Assembly (NCBI GenBank): GCA_035249985.1
Contig: DATFFP010000067.1
Coordinates: forward strand, 33,836-97,835
Direction of reading: 5' to 3'
Length of the DNA stretch: 64,000 bases
Origin: JAICNG01 sp035249985
GTDB lineage: Bacteria > Gemmatimonadota > Gemmatimonadetes > Gemmatimonadales > Gemmatimonadaceae
The position numbers and the translations under genes were made by a program. Under the pieces are notes generated by a model. The model did not search any database and was not told where the DNA came from. It worked only from the letters and a program-made list of their open reading frames with translations. Below are positions 7,300 to 14,758 of this stretch, piece after piece (within the stretch, counting starts at the first letter, position 1; each line of letters begins with the position of its first letter).

Positions 7300-8787
7300 T
7301 CAGGGCGTCACCAACCGCAGCTCATTCCCGCGAGTGCTGTCCCACCTTTCAGCCAGTGATGCGCGAGCGGCGTCGATTTGCGATCGTACGGCCCCCGGGC
7401 CCGTCCCACCCTCCGCTTCGCGTCGCTCGACCGATCGCACCGCCGATAGCGCCTCGAACACGTCGCGCTCGAAGTGGAAGTGCGCCGACGCGAAGGATTC
7501 GAAAGGAAGCGTGTTGAGCTCGCACCGCTTCTCTTCGGCTTCGCGCACGAGCTTTCCCACGGCGGCGTGCGCGTCGCGGAAGGACGCGCCCTTTTCCACG
7601 AGGTAATCGGCGAGGTCGGTCGCCATCATCGAGCTCGCGAGGGCACCCTTCATCCGCTCTGGCCGGAAGGCCAGCTCGGCAAGCGTCCCGGTGACCGCCG
7701 GGAGTACCAGCAGCATGGTATCGACCGCATCGAACAATGCCCGCTTGTCGTCCTGCAAATCCTTGTTGTATCCGGTCGGCAGCCCCTTGATGGTCCCGAG
7801 CAGTGCGACCAGGTCGCCGAGTAGTCGCGCAGAGGAGCCCCGCGCGATCTCCAGAGCGTCCGGATTGCGCTTTTGCGGCATCATGCTCGATCCGGTCGTG
7901 AACGAGTCCCCGAACTGAACGAAGCCGAACTCGCTGGAGCCGAACAGGATGAGGTCCTCGGCCAGACGGGAAAGATGCGTCGCGAGCATCGTCGTCGCGA
8001 ACAGGAGCTCGGCGACGAAGTCACGATCGCTCACGGCGTCGATGCTGTTACGCGACAGCCCGGCGAAGCCGAGACTGCCTTGCAGCAGCACGCGAGAAAT
8101 GGGGAAGGCGCAGCCAGCCACGGCGCCCGAGCCTAACGGGAGGACTCCAGCGGCCCGAGACGCGCCTTCGATCCGGGCCCGGTCGCGATCCAGGGGCCAG
8201 AAGTGCGAGAGCATCCAATGGGACGCCAGCACCGGTTGCGCGCGCTGCAGGTGCGTGTACGATGGCATGAGGGTCACGCCGAGCTCGACGGCGCGATCGA
8301 GCATCGTGCGCTGCAGGGCGCGAACGGCCGTGTCCAGCGTCGTGCACGCCTCCATCGCCCACAACCGCGTTGCGGTCGCCACCTGATCGTTCCGCGACCG
8401 ACCGGTGTGGAGCTTGGAGGCGACGTCGCCAATCTCCTCGTGTAACAGCCGATCGATAAGGGTGTGCACATCCTCGTCGGATGCGACCGGCGTCTCCCCT
8501 GCGCCGAGGCGTTCGGCGGCGGCATCGAGACCGCGCTCGATGGCGGTGCTCTCCTCGAGGGTGAGCACACCAGCATGCCAGAGTGCGACCGCCCAGGCCT
8601 TGGAGAGTCTCACGTCGAACGGCCAGAGCCGGAGATCGACTCCGATCGAGCGGTTCAGGGCGTCGAGCTCGGGCGCAGGACCGGTTGTGAAACGACCACC
8701 CCACAACCGGTGCGTCCCACGGGCCGGGCGCTGTGGCGGTGCGTCGTTGGCGCCGGAGTCGGGCTCGACTACGAGGTTGGGAATCAT
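7300..8787 (-). CDS. argH: Argininosuccinate lyase
   Basis: The product is 495 residues; it cleaves argininosuccinate to arginine and fumarate, the last step of arginine synthesis. The N-terminal LWGGRF motif, HTGRSRNDQVAT and the lyase signature GSSMMPQKRNPD are all present. The ATG at 8787 lies 7 bp after the argG stop, whereas upstream in-frame starts would run deep into argG, so 8787 is preferred. Compared with many ArgH proteins it has an extra N-terminal tail of about 25 residues before LWGGRF and an extended C-terminus. It converges on the exporter gene with only 8 bp between stops. Confidence 0.97.
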   Translation of the reverse strand: MIPNLVVEPDSGANDAPPQRPARGTHRLWGGRFTTGPAPELDALNRSIGVDLRLWPFDVRLSKAWAVALWHAGVLTLEESTAIERGLDAAAERLGAGETPVASDEDVHTLIDRLLHEEIGDVASKLHTGRSRNDQVATATRLWAMEACTTLDTAVRALQRTMLDRAVELGVTLMPSYTHLQRAQPVLASHWMLSHFWPLDRDRARIEGASRAAGVLPLGSGAVAGCAFPISRVLLQGSLGFAGLSRNSIDAVSDRDFVAELLFATTMLATHLSRLAEDLILFGSSEFGFVQFGDSFTTGSSMMPQKRNPDALEIARGSSARLLGDLVALLGTIKGLPTGYNKDLQDDKRALFDAVDTMLLVLPAVTGTLAELAFRPERMKGALASSMMATDLADYLVEKGASFRDAHAAVGKLVREAEEKRCELNTLPFESFASAHFHFERDVFEALSAVRSVERREAEGGTGPGAVRSQIDAARASLAERWDSTRGNELRLVTP

Positions 8788-8794
8788 CTCAGCC

Positions 8795-10057
8795 TCACGC
8801 GATCGCAAGAGAAGGTTCAGGCTCCGGTTCCCTCTTTTCCGTCGGGTCCTCGGCGGGAACCCGAGCCTCGGCGTCCTTGAGCGCACGAACGCGAGCGGGA
8901 AGCGCGAACAGACGAATGAAGCCGCCCGCGTCTGCCTGCTCGTACACGTCGTCCTCACCGAACGTCACGAAGCGCTCGTCGTAGAGCGCGTGCTCGCTCG
9001 CGCGGCCGGCAACGATCACGTTCCCCTTGTAGAGGCGTAGGGTCACGGACCCAGTAACGCGCTCCTGCGTGACGGACACGAATGCATCGTAGGCCTCGCG
9101 CTCCGTGGTCCACCACCGGCCCTCGTACACGAGGTCGGCGTAGCGCGGTGCAATGAGGTCCTTGGCCGCGAGTGTCCGGCGATCGAGCACGAGCTGCTCC
9201 AATTCCGAGTGCGCGGCATAGAGGAGCGTCCCGCCAGGCGTCTCATAGATCCCGCGGGACTTCATGCCGACCAACCGATCCTCGACGAGGTCGATGCGGC
9301 CAACGCCGTGACGTCCCCCGATCGCGTTGAGGGTCGACACGAGCTTCACCGGATCGAGGCGGGCGCCGTTTACCGCCACCGGCGTTCCGCGCTGGAACTC
9401 GATTACCACGTCCTCGTGCTCGTCAGGCGCATCGGCGGGAGCAGTGCTGAGCATGAAGAGATCGTCGGTCGGAACGGCTGAGGGATCCTCGAGCATCCCG
9501 CCCTCATGCGAGATGTGCCACAAGTTGCGATCCCGCGAGTAGATCTTTTGCGCGGTCGCCGCGACCGGGATGTTTCGCTTGGCCGCATATGCGAGCGCGT
9601 CCTCGCGGCTTCGAATGTCCCACACGCGCCATGGGGCGATCACCGGAAGCTCCGGCGCGAACGTCGCGTACGTGAGCTCGAAGCGCACCTGATCATTGCC
9701 CTTGCCGGTGCATCCGTGAGCGAGCGCGTCGGCCCCAATGGCCTTGGCGACCTCGCACTGCCGGCGAGCGATCAGCGGGCGTGCGATGGAAGTGCCGAGG
9801 AGATATTTGCGGCCGTAGATCGCGCCAGCGCGAAGCATGGGCCAGAGGAAGTCTTCGACGAACTCCTGTCGAAGATCCTCGACGTAGCATTCATCGGCGC
9901 CCGAGGCGAGTGCCTTCGCGCGTACGCCTTCGAGCTCGTCACCCTGGCCGATGTCGGCGGCGACGCAGACCACCCGGGCCTCGTAATGCTCCTTGAGCCA
10001 GGGAACGATGATCGACGTGTCGAGCCCGCCGGAGTACGCGAGGACGATAGTGCGCAT
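8795..10057 (-). CDS. argG: Argininosuccinate synthase
   Basis: The product is 420 residues; it condenses citrulline and aspartate using ATP. The N-terminal PP-loop AYSGGLDTS and the conserved KGNDQVRFE and SRGIYETPGGTLL motifs are present. ATG 10057 is chosen because homologues begin just before IVLAYSGGLDTS; a TTG four codons upstream is possible. It is the first gene of an argG-argH pair. A TTGACA-17-GATTAT promoter lies upstream (10096-10124) with an inverted repeat over its -10 region, consistent with ArgR repression (inferred). The C-terminus has a short Glu/Pro-rich extension. Confidence 0.97.
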   Translation of the reverse strand: MRTIVLAYSGGLDTSIIVPWLKEHYEARVVCVAADIGQGDELEGVRAKALASGADECYVEDLRQEFVEDFLWPMLRAGAIYGRKYLLGTSIARPLIARRQCEVAKAIGADALAHGCTGKGNDQVRFELTYATFAPELPVIAPWRVWDIRSREDALAYAAKRNIPVAATAQKIYSRDRNLWHISHEGGMLEDPSAVPTDDLFMLSTAPADAPDEHEDVVIEFQRGTPVAVNGARLDPVKLVSTLNAIGGRHGVGRIDLVEDRLVGMKSRGIYETPGGTLLYAAHSELEQLVLDRRTLAAKDLIAPRYADLVYEGRWWTTEREAYDAFVSVTQERVTGSVTLRLYKGNVIVAGRASEHALYDERFVTFGEDDVYEQADAGGFIRLFALPARVRALKDAEARVPAEDPTEKREPEPEPSLAIA

Positions 10058-10072
10058 TGGCAACCCCAATCT

Positions 10073-10124
10073 GAGAGAATATGCAGTACGGATGCATAAT
10101 CTCTCGTTTTGGGCGGAATGTCAA
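10073..10124 (-). promoter_or_regulatory. argGH promoter with an overlapping inverted repeat (candidate ArgR site)
   Basis: On the minus strand TTGACA (10119-10124) is followed after 17 bp by GATTAT (10096-10101). A 13-bp imperfect inverted repeat (10073-10085 with 10093-10105, about two mismatches) overlaps the -10 and the likely start of transcription and contains TGCAT half-sites also seen before argC. The repeat only loosely matches the 18-bp consensus ArgR box, so regulator assignment rests mostly on context. Confidence 0.55.
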
Positions 10125-10132
10125 GTGAAAGG

Positions 10133-10149
10133 GCCAGGCGCGTCCTGGC
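10133..10149 (-). terminator. Short stem-loop after argR
   Basis: A 6-bp perfect stem (10133-10138 with 10144-10149) has a 5-nt loop, just beyond the argR stop on the minus strand and followed there by CCTTTCA. It is a weak terminator candidate that would separate argR from argGH transcription. Confidence 0.35.
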
Positions 10150-10159
10150 AGCCGAACTT

Positions 10160-10621
10160 CTACCGCCCGGCCAGCGTCCGGATCCGCCGCACCAACCGCT
10201 CGCGCGCGGCCGTCGAGCGGCAAATGAGGAGGATCGTGTCGTCGCCGGCGAGTGTGCCGAGGATGTCGGGCCAGGACTCGGCGTCGATGGCGCGGGCGAT
10301 GGGTTGGGCGCCCCCGGGGACGGTGCGGATGACGACCATCTCACCGACGCCATCGACGGTGCTGAAGAGCGGGGGTAGCACCGCCTCCAGTACCGGGTTT
10401 CCGTCACTGCCGGACGAGCCACCGGAGGCGAGTGTGTACCGCGCGCCCTCCGGGGTCGACACACGCGCGACCCCGAGCTCGCGGAGGTCTCGAGACAGTG
10501 TGGCTTGCGTCACGTCCCATCCGCGCTGCCGGAGCATCTTGCGGAGCTCTTCCTGACTCCCGACCTCGCGTGCTTCGATGAGCTCGCGGATGGTCGCCTG
10601 GCGCACGCGCTTGTTTGCCAT
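10160..10621 (-). CDS. argR: Arginine repressor ArgR
   Basis: The product is 153 residues, normal family length. The N-terminal winged helix (about 1-70) has the characteristic TQATLSRDLRELGV recognition region. The C-terminal domain (about 75-153) has the arginine-binding and hexamerisation stretch GTLAGDDTILLI. ArgR binds ARG boxes in the presence of arginine and represses biosynthesis genes. It is divergent from argC, with the shared 115-bp region holding a good ARG-box match, and lies upstream of argGH on the same strand, so it is placed to control both arms of the cluster and itself. Confidence 0.97.
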   Translation of the reverse strand: MANKRVRQATIRELIEAREVGSQEELRKMLRQRGWDVTQATLSRDLRELGVARVSTPEGARYTLASGGSSGSDGNPVLEAVLPPLFSTVDGVGEMVVIRTVPGGAQPIARAIDAESWPDILGTLAGDDTILLICRSTAARERLVRRIRTLAGR

Positions 10622-10701
10622 GGCGGTAAAGTGGTGACCCGGAGGCGATGGGTCGAGGGTATCCGCGACTCCGACCGGGATTCGGATGCCCCCCGAAGGC
10701 C

Positions 10702-10751
10702 TTGACCCGGCACCGATGCATGTATATTCATTCCTTGTGCATAAACTTCCC
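10702..10751 (+). promoter_or_regulatory. argC promoter and ARG box
   Basis: TTGACC (10702-10707) and TATATT (10723-10728) form a plausible promoter with a short 15-bp spacer. The segment 10717-10730, TGCATGTATATTCA, fits the ARG-box pattern TGNAT-WWWW-ATNCA except for one G in the central W tract. A second TGCAT half-site begins at 10738, exactly 21 bp after the first, the usual centre-to-centre spacing of paired ARG boxes. The box covers the -10, as expected for repression. Confidence 0.6.
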
Positions 10752-11816
10752 GTCGGGGTGCTCGGCGCGTCCGGCTATGCCGGCCGCGAGCTGTGCGCCC
10801 TCATCGCGCAACATCCCGCCCTCGAGCTCCATTTCGCCACCGCCAACGAGCGAAAGGGCGAGCGCGCGCGCCTCGGCGGACAGGAGGTGCGGTTCGTCGC
10901 GCACGACGATGCAGATCTCGAGGGGTGCGCTCTCGTCTTCAGCGCACTGCCGCACGGCGCCTCGGCGCCCTGGGTGCGCCGCGCCCGCGACGCCGGCGCG
11001 AAGGTCGTCGATCTCTCCGCCGATCTGAGACCGGGGTCGATCCCGACGGAGGTCGAGACTCACTTCGCCAACGTGGCCTCGGCGCCATCGCATCGGCCAG
11101 CCTCCGATGCCCATCCGGCGTCGGCCGGGATTGCCACCGCCCCGCACCCGCAGCGGGCCGCCACTCAATCCGTTCCATACGGGTTGACCGAGCTCAACCG
11201 TGCCGCGATCGCGAAGGCCGACGTCGTGGCAAATCCAGGATGCTATCCGACGGCGATCCTGATCGCGCTGGCTCCCCTCGCGGAACAGAAGCTCATCGCG
11301 CCCGGCGCGACCATCATGGCGAGTGCCGCGAGTGGCGTCACGGGCGCGGGGTTCACTCCGCGCGCCGATCTTCTTTTTGGTGAGGTGACAGAAGACTTCC
11401 GGCCGTACGCGCCGGGGAATGAGCATCGTCACCTGCCCGAGATGACGACGACCCTCGCGCGCTGGGGGGCGAATTGCGACTTGATCTTCGCGCCGCACCT
11501 GCTACCGGTGGCCCGTGGGATTCTCGCCACCTTATCGATTCCACTCGCCGCTGCGGTGGCGAATCCCAACTCGCTGTGGCGTGGGCGATTTGCCGGAGAA
11601 CCGTTCATCGAAATCGCGGACGAGCTCCCTTCCCTGAGAGATGTCGTGCGACGCAACGTCGTTCGGATATGCGCCACGACGACCGCAAACGTCCGGACGC
11701 CGACACTGGTGGTCTATGCGGCGATCGACAATCTCGTAAAAGGCGCGGCCGGTCAGGCGCTGCAGAACGCCAACCTCATGCTCGGCCTTCCCGAGCAGCA
11801 AGGGCTGCCCTCGTGA
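10737..11816 (+). CDS. argC: N-acetyl-gamma-glutamyl-phosphate reductase
   Basis: The product is 359 residues from the chosen GTG at 10737. It reduces N-acetylglutamyl phosphate with NADPH. The Rossmann motif GVLGASGYAG begins at residue 7 and the catalytic cysteine is in VANPGCYPTA. Upstream in-frame ATGs exist at 10716 and 10686, but the promoter -10 and ARG box lie at 10717-10730, so the GTG near the predicted transcript start is preferred and the mRNA may be leaderless. An Ala/Pro/His-rich insertion of about 30 residues sits just before the YGLTEL motif. argB overlaps its stop by GTGA. Confidence 0.93.
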   Translation: MHKLPVGVLGASGYAGRELCALIAQHPALELHFATANERKGERARLGGQEVRFVAHDDADLEGCALVFSALPHGASAPWVRRARDAGAKVVDLSADLRPGSIPTEVETHFANVASAPSHRPASDAHPASAGIATAPHPQRAATQSVPYGLTELNRAAIAKADVVANPGCYPTAILIALAPLAEQKLIAPGATIMASAASGVTGAGFTPRADLLFGEVTEDFRPYAPGNEHRHLPEMTTTLARWGANCDLIFAPHLLPVARGILATLSIPLAAAVANPNSLWRGRFAGEPFIEIADELPSLRDVVRRNVVRICATTTANVRTPTLVVYAAIDNLVKGAAGQALQNANLMLGLPEQQGLPS

Positions 11817-12598
11817 TCCGCGTCGTAAAGATCGGCGGCCGCGCGCAGCAGGCGGCTTCGCTCATTCCGGCCCTCGCTGCCGCCTGGCGCACCACCCCCG
11901 GTGCATTCGTGGTCGTGCACGGCGGCGGAGACGAGGTCACGGCGTTGCAGCGCACGCTCGGACGCGATCCGCAGTTCGTCGATGGGCGCCGCGTAACGAC
12001 CGACGACGACATTGCGATCCTTCGCATGACCTTGTCCGGCCTCGTCAACAAGCGCCTGGTCGCAGCCCTCGTCGCCGGGGGCGTGCCCGCCGTCGGCGTA
12101 TCGGGGGAGGATGCCGCGCTCCTGTCGGCCGAGCCGATCGACGCGGCGACGATGGGGCGCGCCGGAGCGCCCGCGCAGGCCAACGTGAAGCTCGTGCGGC
12201 ATTTGCTCCAGGGCGGATTCCTGCCGGTCATCTCCCCACTCGCCCGCGATGCGCGCTCCGCCTCCGGAGATGCGCTCAACGTCAACGGCGATGACGCGGC
12301 GGCAGCGATCGCCGCAGCACTTGGAGCGGCCGAACTCCTCCTGATCGCCGATGTGCCAGGCGTGCTCGAGAGCGGCAACGTCATCCCGACGCTCGACGCT
12401 CATCGCATGCGCGCACTGATCGCGGCGGGCACGATCACGTCGGGGATGATCGCCAAGCTCGAGGCATCGCATCGGGCGCTCATGGCCGGAGTGCCGTCCG
12501 TGCGCGTCGGCGATCTCGAAGCGGTTGCGGACGCTGGTCGGGGAACTCGAATCGTTGCTGCGGCCGCGCCGCAGACCTTCACCTCGGTACTCGCATGA
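11813..12598 (+). CDS. argB: Acetylglutamate kinase
   Basis: The product is 261 residues; it phosphorylates N-acetylglutamate. The amino-acid-kinase fold is shown by VVKIGG at the N-terminus, VVHGGGDEV (about 38-46) and the nucleotide-site region LLIADVPGVLESG. GTG 11813 overlaps the argC stop (GTGA), and its own stop overlaps argD (ATGA), so argC-argB-argD are translationally coupled. It is on the short side for ArgB, consistent with bacterial forms lacking the N-terminal arginine-sensing helix (inference). A LysW-type aminoadipate kinase is an alternative but no lysW is nearby. Confidence 0.94.
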   Translation: MIRVVKIGGRAQQAASLIPALAAAWRTTPGAFVVVHGGGDEVTALQRTLGRDPQFVDGRRVTTDDDIAILRMTLSGLVNKRLVAALVAGGVPAVGVSGEDAALLSAEPIDAATMGRAGAPAQANVKLVRHLLQGGFLPVISPLARDARSASGDALNVNGDDAAAAIAAALGAAELLLIADVPGVLESGNVIPTLDAHRMRALIAAGTITSGMIAKLEASHRALMAGVPSVRVGDLEAVADAGRGTRIVAAAAPQTFTSVLA

Positions 12599-13788
12599 CT
12601 GCTACCGTTCAACTCGCGGCCCCGCCGCACGAGGAAGCCTTGCTCCCCGTCTATCGTCGAGTCCCGCTCGAGATTGCGCGTGGTGAAGGGGTATACGTCT
12701 ACGACCCAGAGGGGCGGGCGTATCTCGACTTCGTCAGTGGCATCGCGGTCAACGCGCTCGGCTATGGGGACGACGGAATCCGCGCCGCCATCGACGGGGC
12801 GCTCTCGTCAGGCGTACTCCATGCGTCCAACCTGTATCACACGGCCCCGGCGCGCGCGCTGGCCACGGCTCTCGCAGAACGCTCCTTTGCGTCGAAGGTT
12901 TTCTTCTGCAATTCTGGCGCAGAGGCCAATGAGGGCGCCTTCAAATTCGCCCGCCGATGGGCGCTCACCCAGGGGGGCGCGGGAAAGCACGAGATCCTGG
13001 CGCTGCGCGGCAGTTTTCACGGGCGGCTCTTCGCATCCCTGGCGGCGACCGATCGCCCCTCGTACCGCGCACCGTTCCGGCCTCTCGCCGGCGGCGTGGG
13101 CATCGTCGAGCGGGACGTAAGTGCTCTCGACATTGCGCTGAACCCGGAAACGGTGGCCGCTCTCATCGTCGAGCCAGTGCAGGGGGAAGGTGGCGTGCGC
13201 GTGCTCGACAGCGATTTCCTTCGCGCGCTCCGCGAGATGACGCGGTCACGCGGGATCGCGCTGATCTTCGACGAGGTTCAATGCGGGCTTGGCCGAACGG
13301 GGTACCTGTTCGCCTACGAGCGTTACGGCGTGGAGCCGGACCTGCTCACGCTCGCGAAACCGCTCGCCGGTGGACTGCCGATGGGCGCGGTGCTGCTCAA
13401 CGAGCACATTGCGTCCGCCATTCGACCGGGAGATCACGCGACGACTTTCGGCGGTGGGCCCCTGGTTGCGAGCGTCGCGCTGCATGTGCTCGAGCGGGTG
13501 AGCGACGCCGCATTTCTGGCGGGTGTGCGCGAGCGCGGACAGTGGCTGGGTCAACAGCTCCGCGCGATTGCCACCCGCACGGGAAGGGTGCGCGCGGTAC
13601 GCGGGATGGGATACATCTGGGGCATCGACGTGACCATGCCTGCCTCGGAGATCGTATCCGCGGCGCTCGAGGAGGGCCTCCTCGTATGTACCGCCGGCGA
13701 GCATACCGTCAGGCTGCTGCCGCCGCTCGTCACGACGCGAGAGGAATTGACACAGGGACTGGGGATCCTGGAACGCATCCTCTCCTAG
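12595..13788 (+). CDS. argD: Acetylornithine aminotransferase
   Basis: The product is 397 residues, a class-III PLP aminotransferase. Diagnostic segments are NSGAEANEGAFKFAR, the IFDEVQCGLGRTG cofactor loop, and the PLP lysine in LTLAKPLAGGLPMGA. It converts N-acetylglutamate semialdehyde to N-acetylornithine, following ArgC. ATG 12595 overlaps the argB stop. The cluster lacks argF and argJ/argE, which must lie elsewhere. Confidence 0.95.
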   Translation: MTATVQLAAPPHEEALLPVYRRVPLEIARGEGVYVYDPEGRAYLDFVSGIAVNALGYGDDGIRAAIDGALSSGVLHASNLYHTAPARALATALAERSFASKVFFCNSGAEANEGAFKFARRWALTQGGAGKHEILALRGSFHGRLFASLAATDRPSYRAPFRPLAGGVGIVERDVSALDIALNPETVAALIVEPVQGEGGVRVLDSDFLRALREMTRSRGIALIFDEVQCGLGRTGYLFAYERYGVEPDLLTLAKPLAGGLPMGAVLLNEHIASAIRPGDHATTFGGGPLVASVALHVLERVSDAAFLAGVRERGQWLGQQLRAIATRTGRVRAVRGMGYIWGIDVTMPASEIVSAALEEGLLVCTAGEHTVRLLPPLVTTREELTQGLGILERILS

Positions 13789-13826
13789 TCCGGTAATCGC
13801 TACGGACGGTGACGCAGCATACCGCG

Positions 13827-13855
13827 TTGAATTCGCGACCGGGTGTACCTATGTT
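13827..13855 (+). promoter_or_regulatory. Candidate promoter for the beta-barrel gene at 13940
   Basis: TTGAAT (13827-13832) and TATGTT (13850-13855) are separated by 17 bp, giving a leader of about 78 nt. The match is good for a GC-rich genome but untested. Confidence 0.45.
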
Positions 13856-13939
13856 GTCGCGCAGCCGGTGTGTGTTCGGGTCGATGAGGACCATGGCGTC
13901 ACCGGTGTGCAGGAATTCCACCGACTAAGGAGAGTGTCC

Positions 13940-14494
13940 ATGAAGCGCGTCGTTTCGTTGTTTGCGGCCGTAGCCATGACCGTCGTCATGGGTGCCAGCG
14001 CCGCCGAAGCGCAGAGTCCGATTCGGTTTGGCCTTGCGGGCGGGTTGACGATGCCGCAGTCCGATCTTGGAGAATCGTTCGAGAGCGGCTTCCACGGTCA
14101 GGTAATGCTCGGCTTCGGCATGATGGCCCTGCCGGTCAAGCTACGCGCTGATCTGTCGTATCACAGCCTTGGTGTCGAAGGCGAAGGCGGCATCGGGTTC
14201 GATGACGATGATGATCTGCGCGTGATCAGCGGTGCGCTCAACGCCATCATCGGCATGGGCGGCATCGGAGTGAAGCCGTACCTCACGGGCGGTGTCGGTC
14301 TCTACAACTCGAAGTTCGGTGACTTTGACGCCGAAAACGACTTCGGCCTCAATGGTGGTGTGGGCCTCGAGTTCAGCCTGACCGGCATGAGCACGTTCCT
14401 CGAAGTCCGCTACATCAAGATCTTCGTTGGCGATGATGACGGCGACGACTTCAGCGCCGCGGTCGTGCCGATCACGTTCGGGATCATGTTCTAA
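13940..14494 (+). CDS. Outer-membrane beta-barrel protein
   Basis: The product is 184 residues. ATG 13940 follows AAGGAG (13927-13932). A signal peptide (1-25, ending ASAAEAQ) precedes alternating Gly/aromatic strands such as RFGLAGGLTMP, KPYLTGGVGLYNS and FLEVRYIKIF, and the chain ends in Phe, as outer-membrane barrels do. Length suits an eight-stranded barrel. Acidic runs (FDDDDDL, GDDDGDD) are predicted in the loops and could bind cations. The family is recognised only at fold level. A very long terminator stem follows. Confidence 0.85.
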   Translation: MKRVVSLFAAVAMTVVMGASAAEAQSPIRFGLAGGLTMPQSDLGESFESGFHGQVMLGFGMMALPVKLRADLSYHSLGVEGEGGIGFDDDDDLRVISGALNAIIGMGGIGVKPYLTGGVGLYNSKFGDFDAENDFGLNGGVGLEFSLTGMSTFLEVRYIKIFVGDDDGDDFSAAVVPITFGIMF

Positions 14495-14497
14495 AGC

Positions 14498-14583
14498 AGC
14501 TGCGAACTGCGAGCTGCGAGCTAAAACCCCCGGGAAGATCCGTCTTCCCGGGGGTTTTTGCTCGCAGCTCGCAGTTCGCAGCT
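14498..14583. repeat. Heptanucleotide arms around a terminator (41-bp inverted repeat)
   Basis: Left arm heptamers CTGCGAA, CTGCGAG, CTGCGAG lie at 14500-14520. They are followed by a terminator stem (14523-14538 with 14543-14558, 4-nt loop, T5 tail at 14555-14559). The right arm (14561-14583) is the exact reverse complement of the left. The two halves, 14498-14538 and 14543-14583, pair with one mismatch. It terminates the beta-barrel gene, and the same CTGCGAA unit recurs at 16749, 48527 and 50881. Confidence 0.9.
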
Positions 14584-14758
14584 GTTTCTTTTTGTCTCTC
14601 TCCTTGGACGAACCCGCGTCCATTCCGGATGGCACCCGTATCGCCACTGGGGGCCAACGCGTCTATAAGTGACGATGACACAACGGACTAGCCAAGGCTC
14701 GCGGGCGGCATCTGCCGTGCGTCGGAGCGTCATCGACCTCATCCGCGGAAGCGACACC

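Noticed and set aside
7292..7307. Small inverted repeat CGCCC...GGGCG between the exporter and argH stops
   Set aside because: Only a 5-bp stem without a T run; too weak to call a terminator.
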